DNA of 64,000 bases from Zygnema cylindricum (Eukaryota > Streptophyta > Zygnematophyceae > Zygnematales > Zygnemataceae): NCBI GenBank assembly GCA_037447655.1, contig JBBHKE010001320.1, forward strand, positions 114,146 through 178,145. The letters are read 5' to 3'. Within the stretch, counting starts at the first letter, position 1. Every line of letters starts with the position of its first letter. The translations under genes were made by a program, and so were the position numbers. The notes under the pieces were generated by a model that was given only the letters and a program-made list of their open reading frames with translations, was not told where the DNA came from and did not search any database. Below, piece by piece: positions 11,543 through 20,970 of the stretch.

Positions 11543-11860
11543 ACCCCGTCGCGGAAATCCTCGACATCCCTCAAGATGTCCCCGCCCACCCAACATGGTT
11601 GTACATTGCATCTTACAATCATGCTTCAAATTTTCCATACATTAGGCATTTCCAGCCTAATGATGTTTGGTTCACTTGGGTTGTCCGTAGAGTGAACGGA
11701 TTCGAGATTGATGTGCCGAAATTATTGCGCCATTATCATCCTAGGGACCCACGGTTATTCACCATCCTTCCTCATGCAATTCGTACTCCAGACTTAAATG
11801 CATTTTTAGATGCGCGAAGTGCGATTTTGCAGTGCTTCCGGAATGTTCAAGTGCGACGAA
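11383..11860 (+). pseudogene. Unknown protein, left part, interrupted by LTR element
   Basis: The open frame continues the 10631 protein in a shifted frame (conventional ATG at 11443). It encodes a compact Trp/Tyr/His/Pro-rich segment with FRPTAAHYIPGEEWPDYW near its start, then a helical part ending near residue 139. It is cut at 11860 by the insertion of the gag-only element at 11861-16403. The frame resumes exactly in phase after the 5 bp target duplication at 16404-16408. The domain is not recognised. Loss of the C-terminus in this allele is certain if no splicing removes the insert. Confidence 0.5.
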
Positions 11861-12510
11861 TGAAATTCCATGGGCTCCATTGCCACACAGAATTCGCAGA
11901 TCAAAAGAAGCTAATCTAGATAGTGTCGACTCCAAGTTTATATAAACCCAAATGATTGACCTCTTGACAATCAAAACCCCATTAGAGCTTCACCTCGTGA
12001 AATACGACTTTCTTTGTGCTCAGTTCCACCACAGAATGCAAAGTTAGAATATGAGATTTGGACACATTCACCCACTTTGACTTTCCCTTAGAAACGCAGC
12101 CACCTTGGTAGGCAAACACTCTGACCGACTACACCCCTGTGTAGCGTGGACCCCCGTGAGTCGGCAGCAACAAGAATCACTGAAATTGGTCAACTGAATT
12201 GATAGTTATGGCTTGCCAAAGTTTGCCATTTATACAAGGTGCTCTCTCGGAGAGGCAGCTACCTACCAGAAATATTATAACTTCTAAACCCCTCTCTAAA
12301 CCCTCTAGTTCTGAGATACGGACCAATCAAATTACTGTATAGTACATAAAGGTATAGATGGCGGTGTACCTTTTGTACGGCCATCGTACGACATGGCTAA
12401 AAACTTAACACATTTCCTATCGGGATTCGCTCTTATAATCCCCAGAATTCCTGCTTCCAAATCTTATCCCTCCATGTGGCGCCAGGCCATGCCACGTCAG
12501 AAAATCGGTA

Positions 12511-12550
12511 CCGTACAGAAAGTACAGGTGCAGGAGTACTTTCTGTACGG
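12511..12550. promoter_or_regulatory. Perfect 15-bp inverted repeat in LTR U3
   Basis: CCGTACAGAAAGTAC, a 10 bp spacer, then its exact complement GTACTTTCTGTACGG. The same pair occurs, perfect or slightly decayed, in every C/D/E-type LTR here (for example 15711-15750, 36195, 41110, 47318, 62980), about 250-300 bp before the TATA box. A dimeric transcription-factor site or RNA hairpin in U3 is likely; the factor is unknown. Confidence 0.65.
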
Positions 12551-12940
12551 ACATTGTACGATGATGTTATAATGTGACATTTGTCACATCCGGATTTGTT
12601 ATGTTCATTTTTTCGGATTTTCCGCAACGTGTACAATTTTGCCACGTGTCATTCAGAGTGGTGACGTCCGCAAACGCCAAAAACCTGTTCCGCGATCTCG
12701 GCATTTATTCCGGCCGTCCGATTTAAACTGGCATTCAATTTTAGCCGTCGAAAATTAGTGCGCGGTATGTGTTTCGATAGCGAAACAAATGCGCGGTATC
12801 CGTTCCGTCCCCGTATTGTACTCCGTACTAGATTAAACTGCATCTATGTACTAAGTATCTATTTCCCGTTAAACGAATTAATCTACGTGTAACTATTTAT
12901 ATATTTATCGAACTCTATATATTCAACACTAGTTCTGGAC

Positions 12941-13022
12941 TTAACGGTTAAAGCTAACGGCTACGTTGACTTGACGGACGGCATGTACCAGGATCAATTC
13001 CTGGGTCCGTGAAGCACCTTTT
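12941..13022 (+). promoter_or_regulatory. tRNA-like pol III cassette in D1 3' LTR
   Basis: Antisense to the LTR. The A-box-like segment is AACGGTTAAAGCTAACGGC. The T-arm-like hairpin is CCAGG, ATCAATT, CCTGG (12988-13004), set inside a longer stem GACGGAC/GTCCGTG. It is followed by TTTT at 13019-13022, a pol III terminator. B-box similarity is GGATCAATTCC versus consensus GGTTCGANTCC. No complete acceptor stem is formed, so it is tRNA-derived or tRNA-mimicking rather than a tRNA gene. Confidence 0.55.
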
Positions 13023-13205
13023 GGTAAATCAACGTAATTCACCCCCTGTCTTCTCTAGAGAGTTTAGGTAGCCATGGCTCTAGCTCCCTTTCCAGCCTTC
13101 AGTGACTACAACAAGTGTGGGGGCTTGGTGAGGGGAGTTAGAGGCAGACCGCCTCATCTCTTTTTGTATCCTAATACTGACCGAGAAAATACTCAAATAT
13201 CAACA

Positions 13206-15059
13206 CTCCCCTTATTTTCTAGTCTATTTTCCTTTCAACTTCCACAAACAAGTAAACAAAAACCTCCTCCCCTTTTTCTTTTTCGTTTTTTCCTTTTCCT
13301 TTCATAAAACTTAAGAAAATACTCTCGTATTTAACACAGTGCATTAGATGAACTGAAATAATAATTGCATCACATATTTTATTTAACATCCCACTTTTCA
13401 TAAATCAGAGCAAAGATTTTATCCACCTCATCACTTTTTCATCCACACACAAACTGGTTTCCCTCTTGCAATCCAAACAGCCAGCCCCATCTCTAATCTG
13501 CAACATACACCCAGATGCTAACCCTTTTACAGGCACACCTTCATAAATACCATCACTCTTTTTAGCGATGTCAAACCCATTACCCGCAAAAAATGAACTT
13601 TCCTCACTCTCTCCTATGGATTTTTTTCCACTCTCTCTTTCTAAATTTATTCTCAATAAGTATTTCTCCTACCCTAAACCTTTCATTAAATATTCCTCTT
13701 CTCCCTTATCTTTAAAAACCCCTTCTAGTTTCACTTCTCCCCTTTCCTAGGAATCCGTTGAGGTCTCCCTTTCCGACCAGTTTTCTAATCCTAAAATACC
13801 TATTAAATTATCCTTATTAATTTTATCTTTCCCGTTTTCACTTATGGATCCTAGATCTGACTTTCTCATTTCTAAGTCATCCACTCTACACTCCTTGACA
13901 TCCTCAAGTGCCTCCCCTCTCTTTACTTCCCTTATACCTCCAAAAGCACACAGTTGTTTTCGTGGAATTTGTGTGTACTTTTCTCTCTTCTCCATTCTAC
14001 CGATGTGAAGAAGCTCCAAGATTTCTTCATCCTCTTTCTCCTCTTCCCCTTCTTCCTCCTCATTCACACTCCAACTTCTAAGTTTTTCCAAACGAGGACA
14101 CTCCTCCATATGGTGACCAAGTTCTATACAAAAGAAGCAAACCCCTTTTTCCAAAGCTCCCATTTCTTTTCTTCTCCCTCTCTTTCCACCAAAGTTCCGA
14201 TAAGGTTTACCTTTGTCTTTCTTCCTCTCATCACGCTTCCGCCAGTCACCACCAGCTGTAAATGCAGTCACCCTCTCACTTCCCCTACGAAGCTCGAAGG
14301 TGCTTTCTCTCACAAGTATTATCCCCATGGTGATGCTCCAAGTCCACGAGGAGCCATCCATTCCCTGCATACGGTAAATGATGTCTTCGTACTCATCTGG
14401 GAGTTTCATGATTAGTGTATTAATCTTTCTCTCCTCATATTCTACATATCCCGCACTAGCAAGCTCAACATATAACGCAGCAATATCATTGCAAAACTCT
14501 ATCATGCTACTGCCTTTATAAACATAGGCCTCTATTTCTTGTTTTACTAACTGCTGCCTCTGTATATTCTCACTCTTATAAATCTGAATTAGTGTTTCCC
14601 AAATTTCCGAAGACTTGATTAGACTTAAAAGATTGATAGCTATGGACTTAGACACATATCTAAGTATGAGATGTTTTGCTATAGTGTTTTTATATTTCCC
14701 AAATTTTCCTGTCATTTTCTTCAGTTTTTGGTTCAGTTATAACCCCCACATGTGGAACCATAGCCGAGAGCCTATCTCCCCTCACCATCGGTGTTCCTTT
14801 TCCCTTCTCCCTTTTTTCCCCTTCCACGGCAAGGTTTTTCCCTTCACCTTCCGTTGCATCTGAACTCCGGTTGATATTCTGGGCAGCCTCAGATGATTCT
14901 CCATAGTAAGCTCCTTCAAGGCCGGGTGGCAGAAATCTCACTTATCCCGAAACAATTCCCAATAAGTGTTTCTCGAAAAGCAATCCCTCCATCGTGAACT
15001 CCCAATAAGTAAAGTATGTTCCATCGAACATAGGCACCCTGGATGGTGGGCCCATAACT
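13206..15059 (-). CDS. gag: Gag region of D1, degenerate, with CCHC knuckle
   Basis: The gag frame starts at the ATG at 15077-15079, inside the 5' LTR, and crosses the primer-binding site, giving a V-M-G-P-P-S-R start. It meets a stop after about 43 codons; frames at 14941-14690 and 14715-13747 (322 codons) continue it. The latter holds the helical copia-type gag domain and a CX2CX4HX4C knuckle (CFFCIELGHHMEEC), followed by a Glu-rich tail. A further piece at 13656-13405 (GNGFDI...IYEGV...GLASGC) is shared with D2 and is not a known pol domain. No enzyme motifs (DTG/DSG, DDE, YxDD) are present. Stops show this copy is probably inactive. Confidence 0.75.
15047..15059 (-). other. Primer-binding site, half-tRNA initiator Met type
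   Basis: Directly after the 5' LTR, the minus strand reads AGTTATGGGCCCA. It is complementary to the anticodon stem-loop of eukaryotic initiator tRNA-Met (…TGGGCCCATAACC…) rather than to a tRNA 3' end. The same priming mode is established for Drosophila copia and yeast Ty5. Its position fixes the LTR end at GAATTTCA. Confidence 0.8.
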
Positions 15060-16403
15060 TGAAATTCTATGGGCTCCATTGCCACACAGAATTCGCAGAT
15101 CAAAAGAAGCTAATATAGATAGTGCCGACTCCAAGTTTCTATAAACCCAAATGATTGACCCTTTGACAATCAGAACCCCATTACAGCTTCACCCTTGTGA
15201 AATAAGACTTTCTTTGTGCTAGTTTCACCACAGAATGCAAAGTTAGAATATGAGATTTGGACACATTCACCCACTTTGACTTTCCATTAGAAATGCAGCC
15301 ACCCTGGCAAGCAAACACTCCGACCGACTACACCCCTATGTAGCCTCGACTCCCCCTGAGTCTGCAGCAACAATAATCATTGATATTGGTCAGCTGAATT
15401 GATAGTTATGGCTGGCCAAAGTTTGCCATTTATACAAGGTGCTCTTTGGGAGAGGCAACTACCTACCTGAAATATTCTAAGTCCTAAACCCCTTTCTAAA
15501 CCCTCTAGTTCTCAGGTACGGACCAATCAAATTACTGTATAGTATATAAAGGTATAGGTGGCGGTGTACCTTTTGTACGGCCATCGTACAACTTGGCTAA
15601 AAACTTAACACATGTCCTATTCGGATTCGCTCTTATAATCCCCGGAATTCCTGCTTCCAAATCTTATCCCTCCACGTGGCGCCAGGTCATGCCACGTCAG
15701 AAAAACGGTACCGTACAAAAAGTACAGGTGCCGGAGTACTTTCTGTACGGACATTGTACGATGATGTTATAATGTGACATTTGTCACATCCGGATTTGTT
15801 ATGTTCCTTTTCGGAGATTCCGCAACTTGTACAATGTCGCCACGTGTCATTCAGAGTGGTGACGTCCGCAAACGCCAAAAACCTGTTCCGCGATCTCGGC
15901 ATTTATTCCGGCCGTCCGATTTAAACTGGCATTCAATTTTAGCCGTCGAAAATTAGTGCGCGGTATGTGTTTCGATAGCGAAACAAATGCGCGGTATCCG
16001 TTCCGTCCCCGTACCGTACTCCGTACTAAATTAAACTGTATCTATGTACTAAGTATCTATTTCCCGTTAAATGAATTAATCTCCGTGTAACTATTTATAT
16101 ATTTATCGAACTCTATATATCCAACGCTAGTTCTAGACTTAAAGGTTAAAGCTAACGACTACGTTTACTTGACGGACGGCACGTACCAGGATCAATTCCT
16201 GGGTCCGTCAAGTACCTTTTGGTAAATCAACCTAATTCACCCCTTGTATTTTCTAAAGAGTTTAGGTAGCCATGGCTCTACCTCCCTTTCCAACCTTCAG
16301 TGACTACAACTAGTGTGGGGGCTGGGTGAGGGGAGTTAGAGGCAGACCGCCTCAGCTCTTTTTCTATCCTAATACAGACCTAGAAAATACTCAAATATCA
16401 ACA
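15060..16403 (-). repeat. 5' LTR of D1
   Basis: 1344 bp, collinear with the 3' LTR and showing only scattered substitutions and small indels. It carries the same inverted repeat (15711-15750), CACGTGTCAT site, TATA-like box and antisense tRNA-like cassette (about 16141-16220 on plus, B-box region CCAGGATCAATTCCTGG, terminator TTTT at 16217-16220). Confidence 0.85.
16141..16220 (+). promoter_or_regulatory. tRNA-like pol III cassette in D1 5' LTR
   Basis: Copy of the cassette at 12941-13022. The outer stem GACGGAC/GTCCGTC is perfect here and the terminator TTTT is retained. Confidence 0.55.
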
Positions 16404-16590
16404 ATGAACTTATCTTTGGGAAATTCTGAGGGTTCCACATGTCGATGAGCCCCCTCCACAACTGGAGGTAGAACAATTGAGGAATGAGGTCGAAATTCTC
16501 AATCGTCGGGTGGCGGCTCAAGAAGTAGCGATGATTGGGGTTCGTCCGTTGATTGAAAATTTGACTCGAGAGCTTGCACAGGTTAGGTGA
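16404..16590 (+). pseudogene. Unknown protein, right part after D1 insertion
   Basis: After one copy of the duplicated 5 bp, the frame interrupted at 11860 continues without a stop for about 60 codons and ends at TGA 16588-16590. The segment is Glu/Leu/Arg/Val-rich with heptad spacing (VEQLRNEVEIL and following), so a C-terminal coiled coil is likely, suggesting oligomerisation. In-phase resumption across the insertion supports a real coding sequence before the retrotransposon landed. Confidence 0.5.
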
Positions 16591-17074
16591 CGTTGATGCG
16601 AGATGATGAGGGTCAATGGCCCTCATTCGACGGGGAGGTAACTCGATTTCTCCTTCACCCTCCATTGTGTTCCCATTGTTTTTTTTTTCTTTGTCTATAC
16701 GTGTATTAACCTCGTGCTTCAATTCCCGTTACTCATCGTTTGTACGTTTAATAATTGTTAACCGTTTTTATGGTTTTTCTGTGTCACGTTTATGTTAGAC
16801 ACTCGTAATTACCGGTTTAACGATAAGACTGTGTGGTCGTTGCATGGACTGTGAACTTGCAAAAAATAACGGGTAGTCCACAGACGAGTATATTTCAAAG
16901 GATACTTAGAAAATTCAATGTGACGTGACATAATTAGCGACGACAATTAGTCGTCGCTAATTATGGTATGTCAACATTTCGTCGTTAATTTTTGTTGTTC
17001 ATCATAATTTTTTTGGTAATGTAGCTACATTCATTTTGAAACTTATTCTTTATATATTGTTTATTTAATTTTTA
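16591..17074. other. Intron-like or intergenic stretch with hairpin
   Basis: T-rich. A perfect 14 bp inverted repeat (16930-16943 and 16951-16964, core TTAGCGACGA/TCGTCGCTAA) lies here. The 3' end reads ...TTTTATTGTGTACAG, a plausible polypyrimidine tract and splice acceptor in front of the coding block at 17083 onward. Confidence 0.4.
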
Positions 17075-17542
17075 TTGTGTACAGAGTATCAAAAAGCCAA
17101 GCGGTGGTGGGTAGAAAGGAGGTCCATGCTCGATGGGATAAGAGAGTCAAGGCGTACCTTTTCGACTTCGAGTTTTTGGAGGAGATCAGTGGCGGTTACC
17201 AAGGCATTACCGGGACGAGGAGGCAGGGAAGCCACTTGGGTCACGGTTATACACGAGGAGTTACTTGAGGATTTTGAACGGTTTAAGAAAGCGGGAATGA
17301 AGATGTCCACCGCAATTCTCGGGGACATGGCACGGGATATAATAAGACGAAAGAGAGAATATATTGGCCCGAAATGGTTCAATAATGATTGGTCCGAAAC
17401 GCACCCAATAATCATTAAAAGGTGGGTCCAAAGGTGCCAAGAAAAGCACGACATTGTCGTGCGTGCACAAAAAGGGAAACTACAATGTAGTCTTGAGAAA
17501 GAGGACTACATCGAGCGAACCACAGCCTTCCACATGGGCTAA
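17075..17542 (+). CDS. Unknown protein or exon, possible HTH transposase-like fragment
   Basis: An open block follows an acceptor-like TGTGTACAG. It is basic, with many Arg and Lys. Residues about 75-150 contain predicted helices and the string RWVQRCQEKHDI, then VVRAQKGKLQCS, reminiscent of the DNA-binding part of pogo/CENP-B-type transposases (helix-turn-helix followed by a short linker). The DDE catalytic domain is not present; the frame stops at 17542 and coding-like sequence in another frame stops soon after. It could be the last exon of the gene starting at 10631, or an independent transposase remnant. Family assignment is weak. Confidence 0.35.
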   Translation: MCTEYQKAKRWWVERRSMLDGIRESRRTFSTSSFWRRSVAVTKALPGRGGREATWVTVIHEELLEDFERFKKAGMKMSTAILGDMARDIIRRKREYIGPKWFNNDWSETHPIIIKRWVQRCQEKHDIVVRAQKGKLQCSLEKEDYIERTTAFHMG

Positions 17543-17689
17543 ACCTTCGAGCCGTGGGTGGTCCGGAAAATTGGTTGGACCCTGTAAGGCATTTTTTTGG
17601 AAAGTGGCAAGGGATTCCATCCGAGAGGGTAATGCGACGAGGGACAGAAACGGAATGAGTTATGCTCAAAAAACCATGATTCAATGTGG

Positions 17690-18737
17690 TGTAGAAACTA
17701 ATGGTTTTATTAGTATTTTCTAGGTCTGAAAAGAAATATAGAAGTCGAGGCAGTCTATCTCTAACTTCTCTCTCCAACTCTCAAACTTGTCGCAGTCACT
17801 GAGAAATTGGAGAGGAAGCTAGAGCCATGGCTACCTTGGCTATCCTGAGGTTTACGGGAATTCTATATTAGGGTTTATATATTTAATTAAAATGTATGTG
17901 CCGGCGGCAGGATTTGATCCTTGTACCTGCCGGCCGGCAGACACATGTAGCCGGTAGCCCTAGCCGTTTCATCTAGCGGTAGTGTTACCTAGCATATAGT
18001 TTGATAATTATTTACATATGTATACAAGCGATAAACCATTTAACTGAAATGAATTACGGGATACATAGATCTAGTAATATATAATATACGACTTACGGTA
18101 CGGACAAAAATCAGTACCGCGCATTTGTTTCGTAAATGAAACAAATACCGCGCATGTATTTATTACGGCTACGATTAAAGCCGAATTTAATCGGACGGCC
18201 GGGATTAGCGCCGAGATCGCGGAGGAAGATTTCGGCGGTTTATGGCCATCGCCACATCGGATGACGCGTGGCAAAATTCCGTTGGATTGTGGAAACTCGG
18301 GAGATTATGGCACCGAATCCGGATTTGACATGTGTCGACATTTTGGCCATGTCGTACAATGTCCGTACATAAAGTACACCGGCAGCTGTACTTTTGCGTA
18401 CGGAACTCAATTCTGATTGGTTCCGTACATCAGTAGATAGAGTCTGTGAGAGAGATAGGACTTAGAAAAATTAGAAGATAGGACCCTCTCTCCCAGAGAG
18501 CTTCTGTACAAAAGGTCAACTTTGACCCTCCATAACTTACTGCTCAGGGGAGCAAATTCAGAGATTCTTTTTGCTATCGACTCAGGGGAGTCTTGTCTTC
18601 ACAGGGGTGAAGTTGGTCAGAGTTTTTGTCTGCCAGGGTGGCAGTTATTTTTGCTTAAACACAAAGGGGTCAGGATTATCCTAGAGGCTTCTTGGAAGCT
18701 GTCCACTCTGAGGACTTATGGAGGTCTCAGAGTTTCA
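17690..18737 (+). repeat. E-type LTR (TGTAGAAA...AGTTTCA)
   Basis: 1048 bp LTR starting TGTAGAAACT and ending GAGTTTCA, with the TATTTTCTAGGTCT box at its start. Left flank is tgtgg (end of the host region), right flank is gatgt (inside copia pol). The flanks do not match, so the junction is recombinant rather than a simple solo LTR. It contains the GTAC inverted repeat (about 18364-18403), a GACACATGTC-like site, and the antisense tRNA-like cassette. Confidence 0.7.
17889..17975 (-). promoter_or_regulatory. tRNA-like pol III cassette in E-type LTR
   Basis: On minus: GCCGGCCGGCAGGTACAAG, then GGATCAAATCC (B-box-like), then GCCGCCGGC, ending in TTTT (17889-17892). Antisense to the LTR, like the others. 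Confidence 0.5.
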
Positions 18738-19980
18738 GATGTAAAGACAGCCTTTTTGCATGGAGAACTAGAGGAGACCATTTACATGCAGCAGCCTGAA
18801 ATGTATGCTGAACCAGGAAAAGAGCATTTAGTATGTAAACTGCTAAAATCGTTGTACGGCCTAAAAACAGGCCCCAAGGCAATGGAATCTAAAACTTGAT
18901 GAATTCTTAACTGGTCTAGGCTTTAAAAGGACAAGCTCTGATCACTCTGTCTATGTTCTACAAGGTGAGGATGGAATAGTATATATAGCGGTATACGTAG
19001 ATGATTTACTATTAGTCAGCAAATCAATGGCTGAAATTAACAAAATTAAAACTGCTTTGAAATCACAGTTCGAGATGAAAGACCTCGGTGAGGCAAAATA
19101 TATTTTGGGTATTCAAGTAGAAAGGGACAGGAAAAACAGATTAATAAAATTGACTCAAAAGGAGGCTATTGGAAACATGTTAGATGAATATGGAATGCGG
19201 GGGGCAAAAGGATGTGTAACACCAATGGAGTTTCGGCAAAGGTTAGAGGGGGAAGAAAAAAAACCACGTGTTATTGTCAGAGAAGTCTATGAGTCAGGGG
19301 AGGATGATCCTATGACATTGATACCTTACAGACAGATAGTGGGAAGTTTAATTTATTTCATGAACTGTACCCGTCCGGATATTGCTGCAGCAGTTGGGGT
19401 ACTGAGCAGAAGTCTAGAAAATCCGAGAAAATCTGACTTTGATGCAGCAAGAAGAGTTTTAAGATACTTGGCAGGAACCAAAGACCTCAAACTCACACTA
19501 GGCGGAGGAGAAGTGAAGCTACAAACATGGAGTGATGCAAGCTATGGCGATATGCCGAGTCGAAAATCCACCACGGGATTCGTTCTGCAAATTGGGAACG
19601 GAACTTGCTGTTGGAGCAGCAAACTTCAAAAGGTCACGGCACAATCGACGATGGAATCAGAATATATGGCAGCAAGCTCGGCCCTCAAAGAACTCCTATG
19701 GGTGAAATCCATGTTACAAGAGTTGGGATACATGCAGGTAGGTCCACAAGTGATCTGGTGTGATAACCAGGCTGCCATTACCATTGCTTCTAACCCAAGT
19801 CACCATTTCAAAAGCAAGCACATGGATGTAAGATTACACTTTGTAAGAGAAAAGGTGTTCTCTAGAGTGATTAAATTATGCTATTTGCCAGATGCAAAAA
19901 TGATTGCTGATATGCTCACTAAAGCTCTTCCGGCTCCTAAACTGAAATATTGTAGGGACGCAGTGGGATTAAGTGAATAG
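18738..19980 (+). pseudogene. pol: Copia-A pol fragment: RT C-terminus and RNase H
   Basis: Starts in the RT motif [21 protein letters not shown] and breaks by a one-base insertion near 18875, just before the QW(N/Y) motif. It continues through the catalytic VYVDDLLLV (about 18988) and the DLGEAKYILGIQ motif. RNase H follows with its conserved acids in WSDASYGD, ESEYMAASSALKELLW and WCDNQAAI, and the terminal HHFKSKHMD and DMLTKALP motifs. Stop at 19978. It lacks gag, protease, integrase and the RT N-terminus, cut by the LTR at 17690-18737. Apart from the indel the frame is long and open, so this is a relatively young fragment. Confidence 0.9.
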
Positions 19981-20055
19981 CTGAGTTGCTGCACTGCTAT
20001 ACTGCTATGCTGCTCTAGTCTAATGATAGAGATATACTGGGACTACGCGACTTGC

Positions 20056-20176
20056 TAAAATTGCTACGTTGCTAGGCTGCGATGCTGCGCTAGTTCGAAA
20101 TCGCAGCGGCTCTGAAAATTGCTACGTTGCTATGCTGCGATGCTGCGCTAGTTTGAAATCGCAGCTGCTCTGACAT
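20056..20176 (+). repeat. Two-copy tandem repeat, about 60 bp, GCTGCGATGCTGCG-rich
   Basis: Two near-identical units in the copia-A 3' untranslated region, each containing TTGCTACGTTGCTA, GCTGCGATGCTGCGCTAG and CGAAATCGCAGC or a near variant. The same GCTGCG/GCAGCTGC vocabulary continues in the adjacent LTR. Confidence 0.8.
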
Positions 20177-20200
20177 ACCGAGTCTAAAGCTTTAGGGGAG

Positions 20201-20970
20201 TGTTGTTTTTGAAAAGCTTTAAGTCTCAGCAAATTAGTAGGACGGCGGAAAAATAGATCTATATGGACACGGGTCATCACTTGAATCACAGTACAGGTTT
20301 TTGGCACCGACAACGCAGCTGCGACGCAGATGGAACAAGCGCAGCTGCGGTTATTTTTGATATGATCTGTACGGACGACCGCAGCCTGCGATGCAACGGG
20401 TCAAACGCAACTGCGGATATTTTGGTACATAACAACGCAGTTGCTACGCAACAAGACAAACGCAGCTGCGATGAACTTTTGTATGTGATAACGCAGCTGC
20501 TACGAAGCTGCGGATATTTTTGAATACAAACAGGAATTGAACTGCGCTACTGCGGTTGATTCGAATCAAGTCAACGGACGAGATTCTCTAAGCCCGGCGA
20601 CAAGTATTTGATTAAATAACCTGTATAGGATTCTTAGTCATATTGAGTGTGCAATGATAGATTAGTTTTAGCGTGATTAGGTGCACTTAGACCTTAGTGG
20701 CAGTTTAGTTCTTTTGGACGTATCTTGTAGGAACACTTGTATCAGCGGCACAGCACTATGTTGAAGTACAACTAAGTGAAGAGTATAAGACTTAGGACGT
20801 AGAACACTTTATGTATCCAGACTTCCACACTGTGTAATCTGCAGACTGTTTCTGGGAAACTTCTGAGTTGCATATCTTGGTGTATGTTGGATCAATTGAG
20901 CTGAAACTTTGGGAGTTGTCAGCCCTTGTGATATTCTATACTGTGGTATAGTGTGAAGCAATTTGGTTCA
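20201..20970 (+). repeat. Copia-A LTR, plus strand
   Basis: 770 bp, starting TGTTGTTTTTGAAAAGC directly after the polypurine tract AAAGCTTTAGGGGAG (20186-20200) and ending TTTGGTTCA. It is followed by TTGTATCAGATTTGG, a weak match to the usual TGGTATCAGAGC primer-binding site. U3 holds several GCAGCTGCG palindromic words (20311-20510). Internal sequence lies on both sides (pol to the left; leader and gag start to the right), so it is not an ordinary terminal 3' LTR. Confidence 0.8.

Larger units (their letters stand above)
11861..13205 (-). repeat. 3' LTR of D1
   Basis: 1345 bp. In LTR orientation it contains the conserved start TGTTGATATT, the TATTTTCTAGG-like box (here mutated), an antisense tRNA-like cassette (12941-13022 on plus), a perfect inverted repeat CCGTACAGAAAGTAC/GTACTTTCTGTACGG (12511-12550), a CACGTGTCAT site near 12641 and a TATA-like TTGTATAAATGGC near 12231-12240. 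Near its end lies the gag start codon followed by GAATTTCA. Confidence 0.85.
11861..16403 (-). mobile_element. Gag-only LTR retrotransposon D1 (TR-GAG-like), complete
   Basis: A 4543 bp element on the minus strand has two LTRs of 1345 and 1344 bp (11861-13205 and 15060-16403). It ends in TGTTGATATT...GAATTTCA and is flanked by acgaa (11856-11860) and atgaa (16404-16408), a 5 bp duplication with one C-to-T change. The 1.85 kb interior has a half-tRNA primer-binding site, a gag frame and a polypurine tract (AAAATAAGGGGAG just before the 3' LTR). It has no protease, integrase, reverse transcriptase or RNase H. It therefore fits the TR-GAG class of non-autonomous elements. The similar LTRs imply a fairly recent insertion. 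Confidence 0.85.

Noticed and set aside
12941-13022. 5S rRNA (Cassandra-type) sequence in the LTRs
   Set aside because: No 5S internal control region; the promoter resembles tRNA A/B boxes instead.
13954-14415. Plus-strand frame opposite D1 gag
   Set aside because: Shadow of the minus-strand gag; the minus strand carries the CCHC knuckle and conserved gag motifs.
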